Below, piece by piece: positions 45,479-55,445 of a DNA stretch of 64,000 bases; the first letter of the stretch is position 1; the number at the start of each line of letters is the position of its first letter. The notes under the pieces were generated by a model. It was not told the origin of the DNA. It was given only the letters and a program-made list of their open reading frames with translations, and ran no database searches. The stretch spans positions 62,001-126,000 of the forward strand of contig NZ_PISE01000022.1 in the NCBI RefSeq assembly GCF_002835805.1. Direction: 5' to 3'. The stretch is from Niallia nealsonii. GTDB taxonomy: Bacteria; Bacillota; Bacilli; Bacillales; Cytobacillaceae. The position numbers and the translations under genes were made by a program.

Positions 45479-46318
45479 TTATAGGAAAACTAAAATAATA
45501 ATAACCGCTAACACAATACGGTAAATTGCAAATGGCAATAGTTTAATCTTATCAATCAACTTTAAGAAGAAACGAATCGATATAATCGCAAAAACAAAGG
45601 CGCTGATAAAACCTGCAATAAAGAAAGGCATTGTATCCATTGTGATATATTGCCAGTTTTTTAATAAGGAGATAAAGCTCGCACCAGCCATAATTGGCAC
45701 AGCCATAATAAAGGTAAAGTCAGCTGCGGTACGGTGGCTTAACCCAAGCAATACTCCTCCGGAAATAGTAGATCCAGAACGGGAAAAACCTGGCCATAAG
45801 GCAATACATTGGAAAAGACCGATTAAAAAGGCTTGTGTATTCGTAATTTTGTCTACTGTGTCAATTGCTGCATTTTTTCTTCGTCTTTGCACAAAGTCAG
45901 CAACAATCATTAAAATGGCTCCAACAATCAATGCATACACTACAGTATGAATGGTAAATAGATGCTCATCGATATAATCCTCGAATAACACACCCAATAT
46001 CCCCGCAGGAAGCAATCCAATAATAATCTGTACTAAACTTAATCTGTGTCCTTTTTTCCGAACGCCATTAATTTCTTTTTTTAAACCTAAAATATTTAAA
46101 AAACGATCTTTAAATAAGATGACAACGGCTAAAATCGAGCCTAGTTGGATAACAACTTTGAAAGTATTCGCTACTTCAGGTCGGAAAATTTCCTTTGATT
46201 TTAATAATAAATCATCGACAATAATCATATGTCCTGTAGATGAAACAGGTGCAAATTCTGTCAATCCTTCTACTAGTCCCAATATAACCGCGACAATAAT
46301 ATTCCATAATTCGTTCAA
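45479..46318 (-). CDS. uppP: Undecaprenyl-diphosphatase UppP (BacA)
   Basis: 279 residues, eight hydrophobic segments. Both catalytic regions are visible: GLVEGLTEFAPVSSTGHM (residues 14-31) and the second (PGFSRSGSTISGG, about 172-184, with catalytic Arg). It recycles undecaprenyl pyrophosphate to the monophosphate for cell-wall synthesis and gives bacitracin resistance. TTG 46318 is eight bases after AGGAG; the GTG at 46327 overlaps this site. Monocistronic. Confidence 0.93.
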   Translation of the reverse strand: MNELWNIIVAVILGLVEGLTEFAPVSSTGHMIIVDDLLLKSKEIFRPEVANTFKVVIQLGSILAVVILFKDRFLNILGLKKEINGVRKKGHRLSLVQIIIGLLPAGILGVLFEDYIDEHLFTIHTVVYALIVGAILMIVADFVQRRRKNAAIDTVDKITNTQAFLIGLFQCIALWPGFSRSGSTISGGVLLGLSHRTAADFTFIMAVPIMAGASFISLLKNWQYITMDTMPFFIAGFISAFVFAIISIRFFLKLIDKIKLLPFAIYRIVLAVIIILVFL

Positions 46319-46584
46319 ACCATTCACTCCTATTAAATCTTGTAGTTTCTATATGTATATTTGTTAATTTCGGCATTATGTCCTACCATATCATAACAAA
46401 TTTCTGGTGAAAGAAAAACTCCCAATTTCAGAGAATAGATTCTTTCCTTTTCCACTTAATATAAAACGAAAAGATTCATTAAGAAGTTTCACATTTTCAA
46501 AATATCGTTTTAAAAGTGTTTTGGAAATAGAGATTCATTTTGTATGATTAAGGTATAAATAAACTTTTAAAAAGGAAGATGATT

Positions 46585-47526
46585 TTGAAAAAACAAGGAA
46601 TTATTACTATTGGAGATGCTTTTATTGATTTTTTTTCTACAACCAGCGAAAACGATACATTTGAAAAGAAGCTTGGAGGAGCAACTGTAAATGTTGCTGT
46701 ACATATTAGCCGGTTTCAAATACCTAGCTATTATCTGACAAAGCTAGGAACAAAAGAAGATAGTCTGTTTGTAAGAGGAGAAATAGAAAAAGAAGGAGTT
46801 CGTTTAAAATATAGCGTAATGGATTGTAATAAGGAATTAAGTGCTGTTCATGTTCATACAGGCATTAATGGGGAAAGGCAGTTTCATTCTTATAGCAATA
46901 ACACACCAGACCTTGTTTTAAAGGAACAAGACATTACGTTAGATGCTTTCCATAATAAAAAAATATTTTATTTTGGATCTGGTACACTTTTTCATCCGGA
47001 AGCAAAAAAAACGACAGAAAAAGCATTAAATATTTCTAAAAAAATGAATTTGCTAGTGAGTTTTGATGCTAATATCAGGCTGCAAAGATGGTCAAGTGAA
47101 AAAGAATGCAGAAACGTCATTAAAAGATTATTCCATACTATAGATATATTGAAATTATCGGAAGAAGAAGTGCTATTTCTTTTTGAGGTAGATACTCTTG
47201 AAGAAGGTTTAAAGAGATTAGCAGAATATCGAATTCCTGTGGTTTTTATTACGATGGGAGAAAAAGGTGCTTATGGTTTGCTGCCTAATTCATTGGTTCA
47301 TAAAAAAGGGGAAGCAATTGTAGCAATCGACACAAATGGAGCGGGGGATGCTTTTATGGCGGCTATTCTTTATTGTATCCATGAAGAAGGAATGCCAACT
47401 ACAGCAGAAACTTTAAGTGAGTGTCTGATAAGCGGAAATATTTTAGGGGGGAAGGTAGCTGAACATGTTGGATCATTGCCTTTATTAAAAGATTATCGCC
47501 AAATAATATCTTCTAACATGAAATAA
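46585..47526 (+). CDS. PfkB-family sugar kinase
   Basis: 313 residues of the ribokinase fold: N-terminal ITIGDAFIDFF, GGATVNVAVHI substrate loop (about 32-42), and DTNGAGDAFMA (about 250) carrying the catalytic Asp, with Asn in place of the usual Thr. TTG 46585 is chosen because GGAAG ends six bases upstream; the ATG at 46579 abuts it. The hydroxyacid dehydrogenase gene follows 75 bases later, so the two may form a pathway, for example 2-keto-3-deoxy- or keto-gluconate metabolism. Substrate unknown. Confidence 0.82.
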   Translation: MKKQGIITIGDAFIDFFSTTSENDTFEKKLGGATVNVAVHISRFQIPSYYLTKLGTKEDSLFVRGEIEKEGVRLKYSVMDCNKELSAVHVHTGINGERQFHSYSNNTPDLVLKEQDITLDAFHNKKIFYFGSGTLFHPEAKKTTEKALNISKKMNLLVSFDANIRLQRWSSEKECRNVIKRLFHTIDILKLSEEEVLFLFEVDTLEEGLKRLAEYRIPVVFITMGEKGAYGLLPNSLVHKKGEAIVAIDTNGAGDAFMAAILYCIHEEGMPTTAETLSECLISGNILGGKVAEHVGSLPLLKDYRQIISSNMK

Positions 47527-47601
47527 TGGATTTTTCATTTAGAGAATTTATGAGAATAAAATACTGAAAAAGTAATAGATGGAGAGAGGAACATAAACAA
47601 T

Positions 47602-48540
47602 ATGACAAAGGTTTTATTATCATTAAGTGAAGTTTTTAAAAAACAAGAGAAACAACTTTGCGCTGAATTAGCAGAATTAGGTGCGGAAGTTATATCGATT
47701 GTAACAAAAAAGGAATCTATATTTGATTATGTACAGGATGCAGAAGTGATTATCACTGGGGTAGAAAAAATTGATCAAGAGGTCATGAATGTTGCGCCTA
47801 ATTTGCAGTATATTGCAAAATTTGGTACAGGTGTAGACAATATTGACTTAAAAGAAGCGGAAAAGAGAGGGATTAAGGTCACTAATACACCAGGACAAAA
47901 TGCTTCTTCTGTAGCAGATTTAGTATTTGGCTTAATGCTTGCTGCAAGCAGACACTTGGCAGAATCAAACAATATAGTAAAAAGCGGGAGCTGGAAACTA
48001 TTAATGGGGAATGAAATAGAAGGAAAACGCTTAGGTATCATCGGTTTTGGCGAAATTGGAAAAAAGGTAGCAAAAAGGGCAATAGGGTTTGATATGGATA
48101 TTATTGCATATGGAAATCATAAAGATTATGCTGCTGCTCAAAAGTTAGGTGTTCAATTTACTGAGCTAGAAGATTTGCTGCAAACATCTGATTATGTGGT
48201 GATTTGCACCAATTTGAAAAAATCCACTTATCATTTACTTAATAAGGAACGTTTTTATTTAATGAAAAAAAGTGCTTATTTAATTAATATCTCAAGAGGG
48301 GATATTATCGATGAATCAGCTCTTATCACTTGTCTCAAGGAAAACAGAATAAAGGGAGCAGCGCTAGATGTGTTTAGCAGTGAACCACCTAATTTAGAAT
48401 TAGCACAATTAAAAAATGTGCTCTGCTCCAATCATATTGGTGGAGCTACGGAGGAATGTGCTGATCGAATTAAGGAAGTAATTATCGGAAACATGAAAAA
48501 TTATTTAGCCAATAAATCATTAGATTATATTGTAATATAG
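47602..48540 (+). CDS. D-isomer-specific 2-hydroxyacid dehydrogenase (phosphoglycerate dehydrogenase-like)
   Basis: 312 residues. NAD-binding motif GIIGFGEIGKKVAKRA (about 143-158); catalytic Arg in NISRGDIID (about 231), Glu in SSEPPN (about 260) and His in NHIGGATEE (about 278). It would interconvert a 2-keto acid and a D-hydroxy acid. It follows the PfkB kinase and has AGAGGAA before ATG 47602. It is more like SerA/ketogluconate reductases than the paralogue at 8.7 kb, but neither can be given a substrate. Confidence 0.83.
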   Translation: MTKVLLSLSEVFKKQEKQLCAELAELGAEVISIVTKKESIFDYVQDAEVIITGVEKIDQEVMNVAPNLQYIAKFGTGVDNIDLKEAEKRGIKVTNTPGQNASSVADLVFGLMLAASRHLAESNNIVKSGSWKLLMGNEIEGKRLGIIGFGEIGKKVAKRAIGFDMDIIAYGNHKDYAAAQKLGVQFTELEDLLQTSDYVVICTNLKKSTYHLLNKERFYLMKKSAYLINISRGDIIDESALITCLKENRIKGAALDVFSSEPPNLELAQLKNVLCSNHIGGATEECADRIKEVIIGNMKNYLANKSLDYIVI

Positions 48541-48730
48541 GGCTATTCGTATAGGAAAACAATAAGTAAAACATATCATAAGTGTTTATTTGTGTTTTTT
48601 TCAGAAAAATGGCTATTTTCCTATAATAATCTGCTCGATATTGTCGATAAACTTAATATCACTTGTTTTTAAAAGGGGCAATATTTAATATGAGGAGAAA
48701 AAATAGTATAAAAAAAAGAAAGGAGAAAAT

Positions 48731-50716
48731 ATACTATCTATTAAATTTAACCAAATTTTAAATTTCTCGCTACGCAAAAAGTTGCTTATCTCATTTTTGA
48801 TTATTTTATTGGTTCCAAGCATTATTATTGGTGCAGTTTCTTTTTATAGTGCCAAACAAAAACTTGAAAATAGTATGCTTCTTTCTGCACAGCAAAGTGT
48901 TGCCTTCATTCATACTGAAATAAATAACATTCTGGAGACAAAAGAGCAGGACGCCACTTTTTTGGCGAATAATATTAATGCCAGTATGCTAGATGAAAAT
49001 GAAGAAGAAATCCAAAGAATCTTCACTCAATACTTAGGACAAAATCAAAATGTTTTTGGGGTGTATTTCGCAAGAGAAGATGGGAAGATGTTCCTGAATG
49101 CAAATCAAAATGCACCGGAAGACTTAGATCCACTAAAGGAAAACTGGTATCAGCAAGCAATGAAGGCAGATGGGGAAATTATTATGCTGCAGCCTCGTGA
49201 AGATGGTCGAACAGGAAACTCTATTGTGACATTTGCAAAAACTACATATGATAAAAAAGGTGTTATTGGGATAGATCTTAAACTAAGTTCATTAAAAGAT
49301 ATGATTCGTGGCTCTAAAATTGGGAATGAAGGATATTTAACTTTATTAGATCAATCGGGAAAATATATGTACCATCCACAAGTAACTTCGGGGGTGAAAC
49401 CAAAAGAAGCTGCATGGTATAAAGAAATATACAATAAAGAAAAAGGGTCCATAAGTTTCAGTGAAAAAGGCAAAGATAAAGTAATGTTATTTGAAACAGA
49501 TAAAGATACAGGATGGAAAATCGCAGGGGTTATGTACAATGCTGAAATTACTCAGGCTTCTTCCAGCATATTTATCATGACTGTTATTGTGATAGCGGCA
49601 TCTATTATTATTGGTGGGGCACTTATTTTCATTATAATTAAATCAATTATAACTCCATTAAAAAAAGTAACGAACAGTGCTAAAAAAATCTGCAGCGGTG
49701 ATTTAACAGAAACAATTGTTTATGCTGGGAATGATGAAATTGGTGAGCTTTCAAAGAGCTTTGCAGAGATGCAGAACTATTTGAAATTACTTATTGGACA
49801 ATTAAACTCAAGCATGGAACAGGTAACATCATCTTCGGAACAACTTTTGGCAAGTGCAGAGCAAACGTCAGCAGCATCTAATCAAGTAAGTACCGCTGTG
49901 CAGCAAATAGCTAGTGATGCAGAAGGAATAACGGATAAAATGGAGAGTTCCAATCATTCTTTAGAAGAAATTTTAAAAGGTGCTCTTCAAATTGCAGATA
50001 GGTCTGTTAATGTTGCTGCTTTATCGAAAGAAACAGCAACATTAGCTGAAGACGGCGGAGAATTTGTCGCTCAAAATCTTGAGCAAATGAAATTTATTAA
50101 TAAATCAGTAAAGCAATCCAATGAAGTAATCCATTCTCTTTCTAATCGTTCAAAGGAAATCGGCAAGATAATAGAAGTGATCCAATCTATCTCCAATCAA
50201 ACGAATCTACTGGCATTAAATGCAGCAATTGAATCTGCCAGAGCAGGGGAACATGGAAAAGGATTTTCAGTAGTGGCAAATGAAGTGAGAAAACTAGCAG
50301 AACAGTCTCAAGAATCCGCGAAGCTAATATCTACTTTAATTGCAGAAATTCAACAAGATACAGAGCATTCTGTCCAAATAATGAGTAAAGTTTTAATACA
50401 TGCAGAAGATGGTCTATCTATTTCGGAAGCTACTTCGAATAAATTTGCACAAATTATTAGCAGCACAAAAGTGATTGGTCCACAAATTGAGGAGGTATCT
50501 GCGACTGTACAGCAAATGTCAGCAGGTCTTCAAGAGGTGACATCACAAACGGGTGACATTGTGTCCATTGCTTCGTTTAATGCAGAAGGTGCAGAAGAAG
50601 TGGCAGCAGCATCCCAAGAACAACTTGCATCAATGGACGAGATTTCGCATTCGGCTAAAGCACTAACCGTACTGGCAGAAGAGCTGCTGACTACTGTTAA
50701 TATGTTTAAAAAATAA
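48731..50716 (+). CDS. Methyl-accepting chemotaxis protein with dCache sensor; near-cognate start
   Basis: 661 residues if started at ATA 48731. The N-terminus [20 protein letters not shown] leads into helix 1; the first canonical codon in frame, TTG 48782, lies inside that helix and lacks a ribosome binding site, while AAAGGAG lies at 48719-48725. An extracellular dCache domain (about 50-290, [11 protein letters not shown] ... GVIGIDL) follows, then helix 2, a HAMP domain (about 320-370) and a methyl-accepting signalling domain with the tip [24 protein letters not shown]. There is no C-terminal CheR pentapeptide. It senses a small molecule, perhaps an amino acid, and drives CheA. Confidence 0.82.
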   Translation: MLSIKFNQILNFSLRKKLLISFLIILLVPSIIIGAVSFYSAKQKLENSMLLSAQQSVAFIHTEINNILETKEQDATFLANNINASMLDENEEEIQRIFTQYLGQNQNVFGVYFAREDGKMFLNANQNAPEDLDPLKENWYQQAMKADGEIIMLQPREDGRTGNSIVTFAKTTYDKKGVIGIDLKLSSLKDMIRGSKIGNEGYLTLLDQSGKYMYHPQVTSGVKPKEAAWYKEIYNKEKGSISFSEKGKDKVMLFETDKDTGWKIAGVMYNAEITQASSSIFIMTVIVIAASIIIGGALIFIIIKSIITPLKKVTNSAKKICSGDLTETIVYAGNDEIGELSKSFAEMQNYLKLLIGQLNSSMEQVTSSSEQLLASAEQTSAASNQVSTAVQQIASDAEGITDKMESSNHSLEEILKGALQIADRSVNVAALSKETATLAEDGGEFVAQNLEQMKFINKSVKQSNEVIHSLSNRSKEIGKIIEVIQSISNQTNLLALNAAIESARAGEHGKGFSVVANEVRKLAEQSQESAKLISTLIAEIQQDTEHSVQIMSKVLIHAEDGLSISEATSNKFAQIISSTKVIGPQIEEVSATVQQMSAGLQEVTSQTGDIVSIASFNAEGAEEVAAASQEQLASMDEISHSAKALTVLAEELLTTVNMFKK

Positions 50717-50844
50717 TGTTTAAATCATGTTATCAAGGATATTCTTAATAAATGCTTCGCTGTCTTGTTTTATGTGTTAAAATATGTAAAAAAACTCGCC
50801 TTTTGAAAAAGAAAAAATTATTTTATCCACAAATCCTAATAAAA

Positions 50845-50882
50845 AAAGCAAAATCAAAAATAATGAATTAGTGATTTGCTTT
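50845..50882 (+). repeat. 38-bp terminator-like direct repeat, left copy
   Basis: AGCAAAATCA ... TGATTTGCT forms a hairpin. The same sequence, with one extra T, recurs at 51042-51080. Confidence 0.85.
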
Positions 50883-51041
50883 CAGAGTGTAGACAAAGCT
50901 TATTTTGCTAACTTTTCAGGCTGATCGAAAACGGTTGTCTTTGGAGGCGTGAAGCCTTGGGAGGAGCGGAGTTACCCAGGTAGGTAATGAGTATCCGAAC
51001 AAGGCGAACAACGAAGAAAGCGAGCGTTTGTCGACAGCCTC
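50883..51041. repeat. GC-rich intergenic repeat flanked by the 38-bp direct repeats
   Basis: 159 bases, richer in G+C than the surroundings. Near its ends TGTAGACAAAGC and the complement of GCGTTTGTCGACAG form imperfect inverted repeats. The inner part (GGAGGCGTGAAGCCTTGGGAGG ... ) is of the kind I remember as dispersed repeats in Bacillaceae. No gene. Confidence 0.7.
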
Positions 51042-51080
51042 AAAGCAAAATCAAAAATAATGAATTAGTGATTTTGCTTT
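51042..51080 (+). terminator. 39-bp direct repeat, right copy, terminator-like
   Basis: AGCAAAATCA pairs with TGATTTTGCT and is followed by a T-run, so this copy is a complete intrinsic terminator. Confidence 0.75.
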
Positions 51081-51116
51081 TTTTATTAGGTGCAGTTCAT
51101 TTGCATACTTTAATAA

Positions 51117-51163
51117 TTGACAATCGATATGTTCAATATATAATTAGGTTACTTACCTAATTA
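51117..51163 (+). promoter_or_regulatory. Promoter and MarR operator of the second ABC exporter operon
   Basis: TTGACA (51117-51122) and TATAAT (51139-51144) are 16 bases apart. TAATTAGGT-TACTT-ACCTAATTA (51141-51163) is a perfect 9-bp inverted repeat overlapping the -10 and start region, ideal for repression by the MarR protein encoded next. Confidence 0.85.
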
Positions 51164-51184
51164 ATAGGAGGAGAAATTATTTAA

Positions 51185-51634
51185 ATGGAAGAAAAAGCGC
51201 AGCAATTATTACATTCATTAAGGAAATTTCGAAAACTTGCCGATATTAACCTCTCTTTTAATGGGTATAAAAGAAGCGAGATCATTATGCTGTTTATTAT
51301 TCATCAAGAAAATAATAAAAATGAAAAAGAGATAACCATCTCGCAACTTAGTTCGGCATTAAAAATTACTTCGCCATCAGTTACACAAGTAATTAATGTT
51401 TTAGAAAAAGATGGAGTGGTTAAAAGGATCAATGATAAAGAGGATGGCCGTATTGTGCGAATAGCTCTAACAGAAAAAGGAGCAAGTTTAACAAAAGAAA
51501 TCCTTCAGAAGATAGAAGAAAAATATATTCATCTTGTGCAATATTTGGGGGACAAAAAAAGTGATCAGCTTATTAGCTTATTACAGGAAGTAAGCGACTA
51601 TTTTGTTCGTAATAAGTGGGATGAAACAAATTAA
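51185..51634 (+). CDS. MarR-family repressor of the downstream ABC exporter
   Basis: 149 residues. Winged helix with ISQLSSALKITSPSVTQVI (about 52-70) and wing NDKEDGRIVRIALT (about 83-96). It begins at ATG 51185 after AGGAGGAG, and 20 bases separate it from the first ABC gene. The perfect inverted repeat over its promoter indicates autorepression, with release by a drug-like ligand. Unrelated in detail to the MarR protein at 36.6 kb. Confidence 0.9.
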   Translation: MEEKAQQLLHSLRKFRKLADINLSFNGYKRSEIIMLFIIHQENNKNEKEITISQLSSALKITSPSVTQVINVLEKDGVVKRINDKEDGRIVRIALTEKGASLTKEILQKIEEKYIHLVQYLGDKKSDQLISLLQEVSDYFVRNKWDETN

Positions 51635-51654
51635 AAAGGACTGGAGCATTTAAA

Positions 51655-53379
51655 ATGAATAAGCTGTTGCGAGAATTAACTAAGTATCGTATAGGAATTA
51701 TTATTGTTCTTGTATTAACATTGTTTAGAGCTTTTTCAGAACTTTATTTGCCAAACTTGATGTCAGATATCGTGGATGTTGGCATTATGGAAAACAATAG
51801 AAGCTACATGCTGCAACTCGGTGGCTGGATGATTGCTATAGCAGCATTTGGAACTGTTTGTGCCATCTTTTCCAGCTATTATTCAGCACGTATCGCAGCA
51901 GGATTTGGCCGTGATATTCGGGGAAATATGTTCCAAAAGGTGGAGAGTTTTGCACTGGAAGAGGTAAACAGCTTAGGAACATCTTCTTTAATTAATAGAA
52001 CAACAAATGATATTAACCAAGTGCAGCAAGTAACGCTTATGATATTAAGAATGGTAGCCTTTGCTCCAATGATGTGTATTGGAGGCATTATTATGGCTGT
52101 AAGCAAAAATGCAAAATTATCGTTGGTATTTGTTGTAGCCATACCAGTACTGGCGCTTGTCATTTTTTCCATTATGAAAAAAGGAATTCCATTATTTAAA
52201 TCCTTGCAGAAAAAGCTTGATCAATTAAATAGTGTGCTAAGAGAAAATTTAACAGGACTTCGAGTAATTCGTTCTTTTAATAAAGAAAAATATGAACAGA
52301 AGCGATTTTTGCAGGCAAATAAGGATTTAACAGAAACAGCACTCTATGTCAATAAAATTATGGCAGTTACGATGCCAATCATGATCGTTGTCATAAATAT
52401 ATCAACGGTTGCAATCGTATGGTTTGGTGGCATCCAAGTAGACCAAGGTGTGATGCAAGTAGGTGATATTATGGCATTTATTCAGTATGGCATGCAAATT
52501 ATGTTTTCTTTAATGATGGTAAGCATGATATTTGTTATGATGCCTCGTGCCTCTGCCTCTGCAGATAGAATTAATGAAGTACTGCAAATGCCTGCAAGCA
52601 TAACAGATGAAGATAGTGGAGAGCAAAAGCCAATAAAAGGAGAAATTGAATTTAAAAATGTTGTGTTCTCCTATCCACAAGCAGAAAAGCCAGTGCTTGA
52701 AAATCTATCTTTTCAAATAAAACCAGGTCAAACGACAGCTATTATCGGTGGAACTGGCTCAGGAAAATCCACTATATTAAATTTGATTGCACGATTTTAT
52801 GATATACAAGCAGGAGAAATCCTGATTGACGGCATTAATATTAGGAAATTTAAACAAGATGCACTCAGACAAACATTAGGTTTTGTTCCTCAAAAAGCTG
52901 TCTTATTTTCAGGGACGATTGCAGATAATATTCGTTTCGGCAAAGAAGATGCAACAGATGAAGAAGTAGACAAAGCATTGGAGGTTGCCCAGGCAAAAGA
53001 ATTTGTAGAGAATTTCAATAAAGGAATAAATGCGCCAATTTCACAAGGAGGAACTAATGTTTCTGGTGGACAAAAGCAGCGTTTATCGATTGCGAGAGCA
53101 CTTGTAAGAAAACCATTGATTTATCTTTTTGATGATAGTTTCTCTGCATTAGATTATCGCACGGATGCTGCACTGCGAAACGCCTTACACAAAGAAATTG
53201 ACCATGCAACAATGGTTATCGTAGCTCAAAGGGTATCAACCATTAAAGATGCTGATCATATTATCGTACTAGAAGATGGAAAGATTGCAGGAGTCGGCAC
53301 TCATCATCAACTTGTGGAAACTTGCAATGTGTATAGGGAGATTGTTTACTCACAAAGTGTTATGGAGGAAACAGTATGA
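51655..53379 (+). CDS. Heterodimeric ABC exporter, subunit 1 (degenerate site)
   Basis: 574 residues: six-helix exporter domain, then a nucleotide-binding domain with Walker A GGTGSGKST (about 365), signature VSGGQKQR (about 472) and Walker B IYLFDDSFSALD (about 497). Catalytic Glu is Asp, and the switch His is Gln (VIVAQRVST), so its own ATP site is doubly degenerate. This matches the non-catalytic subunit of exporters such as TM287 or LmrC-like proteins. It overlaps the partner gene by four bases (ATGA). Likely a multidrug exporter controlled by the upstream MarR protein. Confidence 0.9.
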   Translation: MNKLLRELTKYRIGIIIVLVLTLFRAFSELYLPNLMSDIVDVGIMENNRSYMLQLGGWMIAIAAFGTVCAIFSSYYSARIAAGFGRDIRGNMFQKVESFALEEVNSLGTSSLINRTTNDINQVQQVTLMILRMVAFAPMMCIGGIIMAVSKNAKLSLVFVVAIPVLALVIFSIMKKGIPLFKSLQKKLDQLNSVLRENLTGLRVIRSFNKEKYEQKRFLQANKDLTETALYVNKIMAVTMPIMIVVINISTVAIVWFGGIQVDQGVMQVGDIMAFIQYGMQIMFSLMMVSMIFVMMPRASASADRINEVLQMPASITDEDSGEQKPIKGEIEFKNVVFSYPQAEKPVLENLSFQIKPGQTTAIIGGTGSGKSTILNLIARFYDIQAGEILIDGINIRKFKQDALRQTLGFVPQKAVLFSGTIADNIRFGKEDATDEEVDKALEVAQAKEFVENFNKGINAPISQGGTNVSGGQKQRLSIARALVRKPLIYLFDDSFSALDYRTDAALRNALHKEIDHATMVIVAQRVSTIKDADHIIVLEDGKIAGVGTHHQLVETCNVYREIVYSQSVMEETV

Positions 53380-55241
53380 CAAAAGATCAAGGAAATAGCA
53401 AAAATCCTATTATTCCATCAAGGGGACATGGCGGACCTGGTCATATGCCTGTTAGAAAAGCGAAAGATGCAAAAGGGACCTTAAAGAGACTTTTGATTTA
53501 TTTAGGGAAATATAAAATTCAGTTGTTTCTTGTAGTAATTGCAGCAATATTAAGTACGGTTTTTTCTATTTTAAGTCCCAAAATTTTGGCTAAAGCAATT
53601 GACCACTTATTTGAAGGCCTTGTTGCAAAGTCAAAAGGGGTACCAGATGCAGCTATCGATTTTACCGCTATTGGAAAGATCCTGCTTTTATTAGTTGGAT
53701 TATATATTATCAGTGCATTATTTACGTATATTCAGCAAATTATTATGGTTACCATTTCACAAAAAACAATTTTTGAGCTAAGACAAGATGTGCAGAAAAA
53801 GCTAAAAAAAATGCCTTTAAAATATTTTGATCAAACCCCTCATGGAGAAACGCTAAGCCGGGCGATAAACGATATTGATAATATTAATAATACGCTGCAG
53901 CAAAGTGTAACACAGTTAATTACATCTGTTGTTACATTTATAGGCGTCATTATTATGATGTTAACAATAAGTCCAATATTGGCGCTTATTTGCTTTTTGA
54001 CGATTCCATTGAGTATTTTTGTTACCATTCAAATTGCTAAGCGTTCCCAAATTCAGTTTAAAAACCAGCAAGCCACACTTGGTAAAATAAATAGTCATGT
54101 AGAGGAAATATTTACAGGCCATCAAATGGTAAAAGCGTTTGGGCATGAACAAAAAGCCATCCATCAATTTAATGACATTAATGACAAGTTATATGAATCT
54201 AGCTGGAAATCCCAGTTTGTTTCTGGATTAATTATGCCGCTAATGGCATTGATTAATAATTTGGGTTATGTGTTGATTGTCGTAATCGGAGCGATTTTTG
54301 CAGCAACAGGGCGCATTACAGTCGGTGAGGTACAAGCTTTTATTCAATATGCACGACAGTTTTCTCAACCCATTACGCAATTGTCGAATATATCCAATAT
54401 CATTCAGTCAACCCTTGCATCTGCTGAAAGAGTATTTGAATTGTTGGACGAAGAAGAAGAAATAGAAATAGCTTCATCAGCTAAAGAAATTAACTTTCCA
54501 AAAGGTGCTGTCCGTTTCGATTCTGTCTATTTTAGCTATCAAAAAGAAGAAGACTTAATTAAAAATTTATCCCTTTCTATTAAACCAGGTCAAAAAGTTG
54601 CAATTGTTGGACCAACAGGTGCTGGAAAAACAACATTAGTTAATTTATTAATGCGTTTTTATGATGTGGACAGTGGAACCATCTTTATTGATGGAGTGAA
54701 CATACAGGATATGGATCGAGGCAAGTTAAGAGGCATGTTTGGCATGGTGCTTCAAGAAATTTGGTTGTTTAAAGGATCCATTCGCGATAATATTGCTTAT
54801 GGAAAAGAAGATGCAAAAGAAGAAGAGATTGTGCAAGCAGCAACTTTGGCAAATGCAGATCATTTTATTCGAACATTGCCAGATGGCTATGACACGATTA
54901 TTAATGAAGAAGGAACAAATATTTCCCAAGGACAAAAACAATTGCTTACAATAGCAAGAGCGCTACTTGCCAACCCCACCTTGTTAATCCTTGATGAAGC
55001 AACAAGCAGTGTAGATACAAGGACGGAAGCGCAGATTCAGGAAGCTATGGCGGAATTGATGAAAAATAGAACTAGTTTTGTCATTGCCCACAGGCTTTCC
55101 ACTATTAAAGATGCAGATATGATTTTAGTAATGAAAGAGGGAACGGTGATAGAAAAAGGATGTCATGATGAGCTGTTAGAGAAACATGGTTTTTATGCAG
55201 AGTTATATTATAGCCAGTTTGCTGGTGCCGAGGTTAATTAG
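53376..55241 (+). CDS. Heterodimeric ABC exporter, subunit 2 (catalytic)
   Basis: 621 residues with a Gly/Pro-rich N-terminal tail of about 30 residues (GHGGPGHMPV), six helices, and a nucleotide-binding domain. Walker A GPTGAGKTT (about 411), Walker B LILDEATSSVD (about 535) with catalytic Glu, switch His in VIAHRLST. The signature is ISQGQKQL, not LSGGQ, and pairs with the degenerate site of subunit 1. ATG 53376 follows GGAGGAAAC. Expected to form the active exporter with the preceding protein; a terminator follows. Confidence 0.9.
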   Translation: MTKDQGNSKNPIIPSRGHGGPGHMPVRKAKDAKGTLKRLLIYLGKYKIQLFLVVIAAILSTVFSILSPKILAKAIDHLFEGLVAKSKGVPDAAIDFTAIGKILLLLVGLYIISALFTYIQQIIMVTISQKTIFELRQDVQKKLKKMPLKYFDQTPHGETLSRAINDIDNINNTLQQSVTQLITSVVTFIGVIIMMLTISPILALICFLTIPLSIFVTIQIAKRSQIQFKNQQATLGKINSHVEEIFTGHQMVKAFGHEQKAIHQFNDINDKLYESSWKSQFVSGLIMPLMALINNLGYVLIVVIGAIFAATGRITVGEVQAFIQYARQFSQPITQLSNISNIIQSTLASAERVFELLDEEEEIEIASSAKEINFPKGAVRFDSVYFSYQKEEDLIKNLSLSIKPGQKVAIVGPTGAGKTTLVNLLMRFYDVDSGTIFIDGVNIQDMDRGKLRGMFGMVLQEIWLFKGSIRDNIAYGKEDAKEEEIVQAATLANADHFIRTLPDGYDTIINEEGTNISQGQKQLLTIARALLANPTLLILDEATSSVDTRTEAQIQEAMAELMKNRTSFVIAHRLSTIKDADMILVMKEGTVIEKGCHDELLEKHGFYAELYYSQFAGAEVN

Positions 55242-55270
55242 AAGAGTGGATAATCCACTCTTTATTTTGT
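55242..55270 (+). terminator. Terminator after second ABC exporter operon
   Basis: AGAGTGGA (55243-55250) pairs with TCCACTCT (55254-55261), followed by TTATTTTG. Confidence 0.8.
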
Positions 55271-55371
55271 TTTATTGAAATAATCTGATGACTGATTGTT
55301 CTGAAAAATAAAAAAGAAATTTTAAGTTTAATACCTACTTTTTTGGTGAAAATAAAAGCAAGTATTAAGCT

Positions 55372-55401
55372 TTGACAAAAGCCTATTTATTATAATATGA
55401 T
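55372..55401 (+). promoter_or_regulatory. SigA-like promoter of tcyABC
   Basis: TTGACA (55372-55377) and TATGAT (55396-55401) with an 18-base spacer, 45 bases before the tcyA start. Confidence 0.55.
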
Positions 55402-55445
55402 AGCAATTGCTGACAAGACATATCGGAATTTGGAGGAATTACAAT

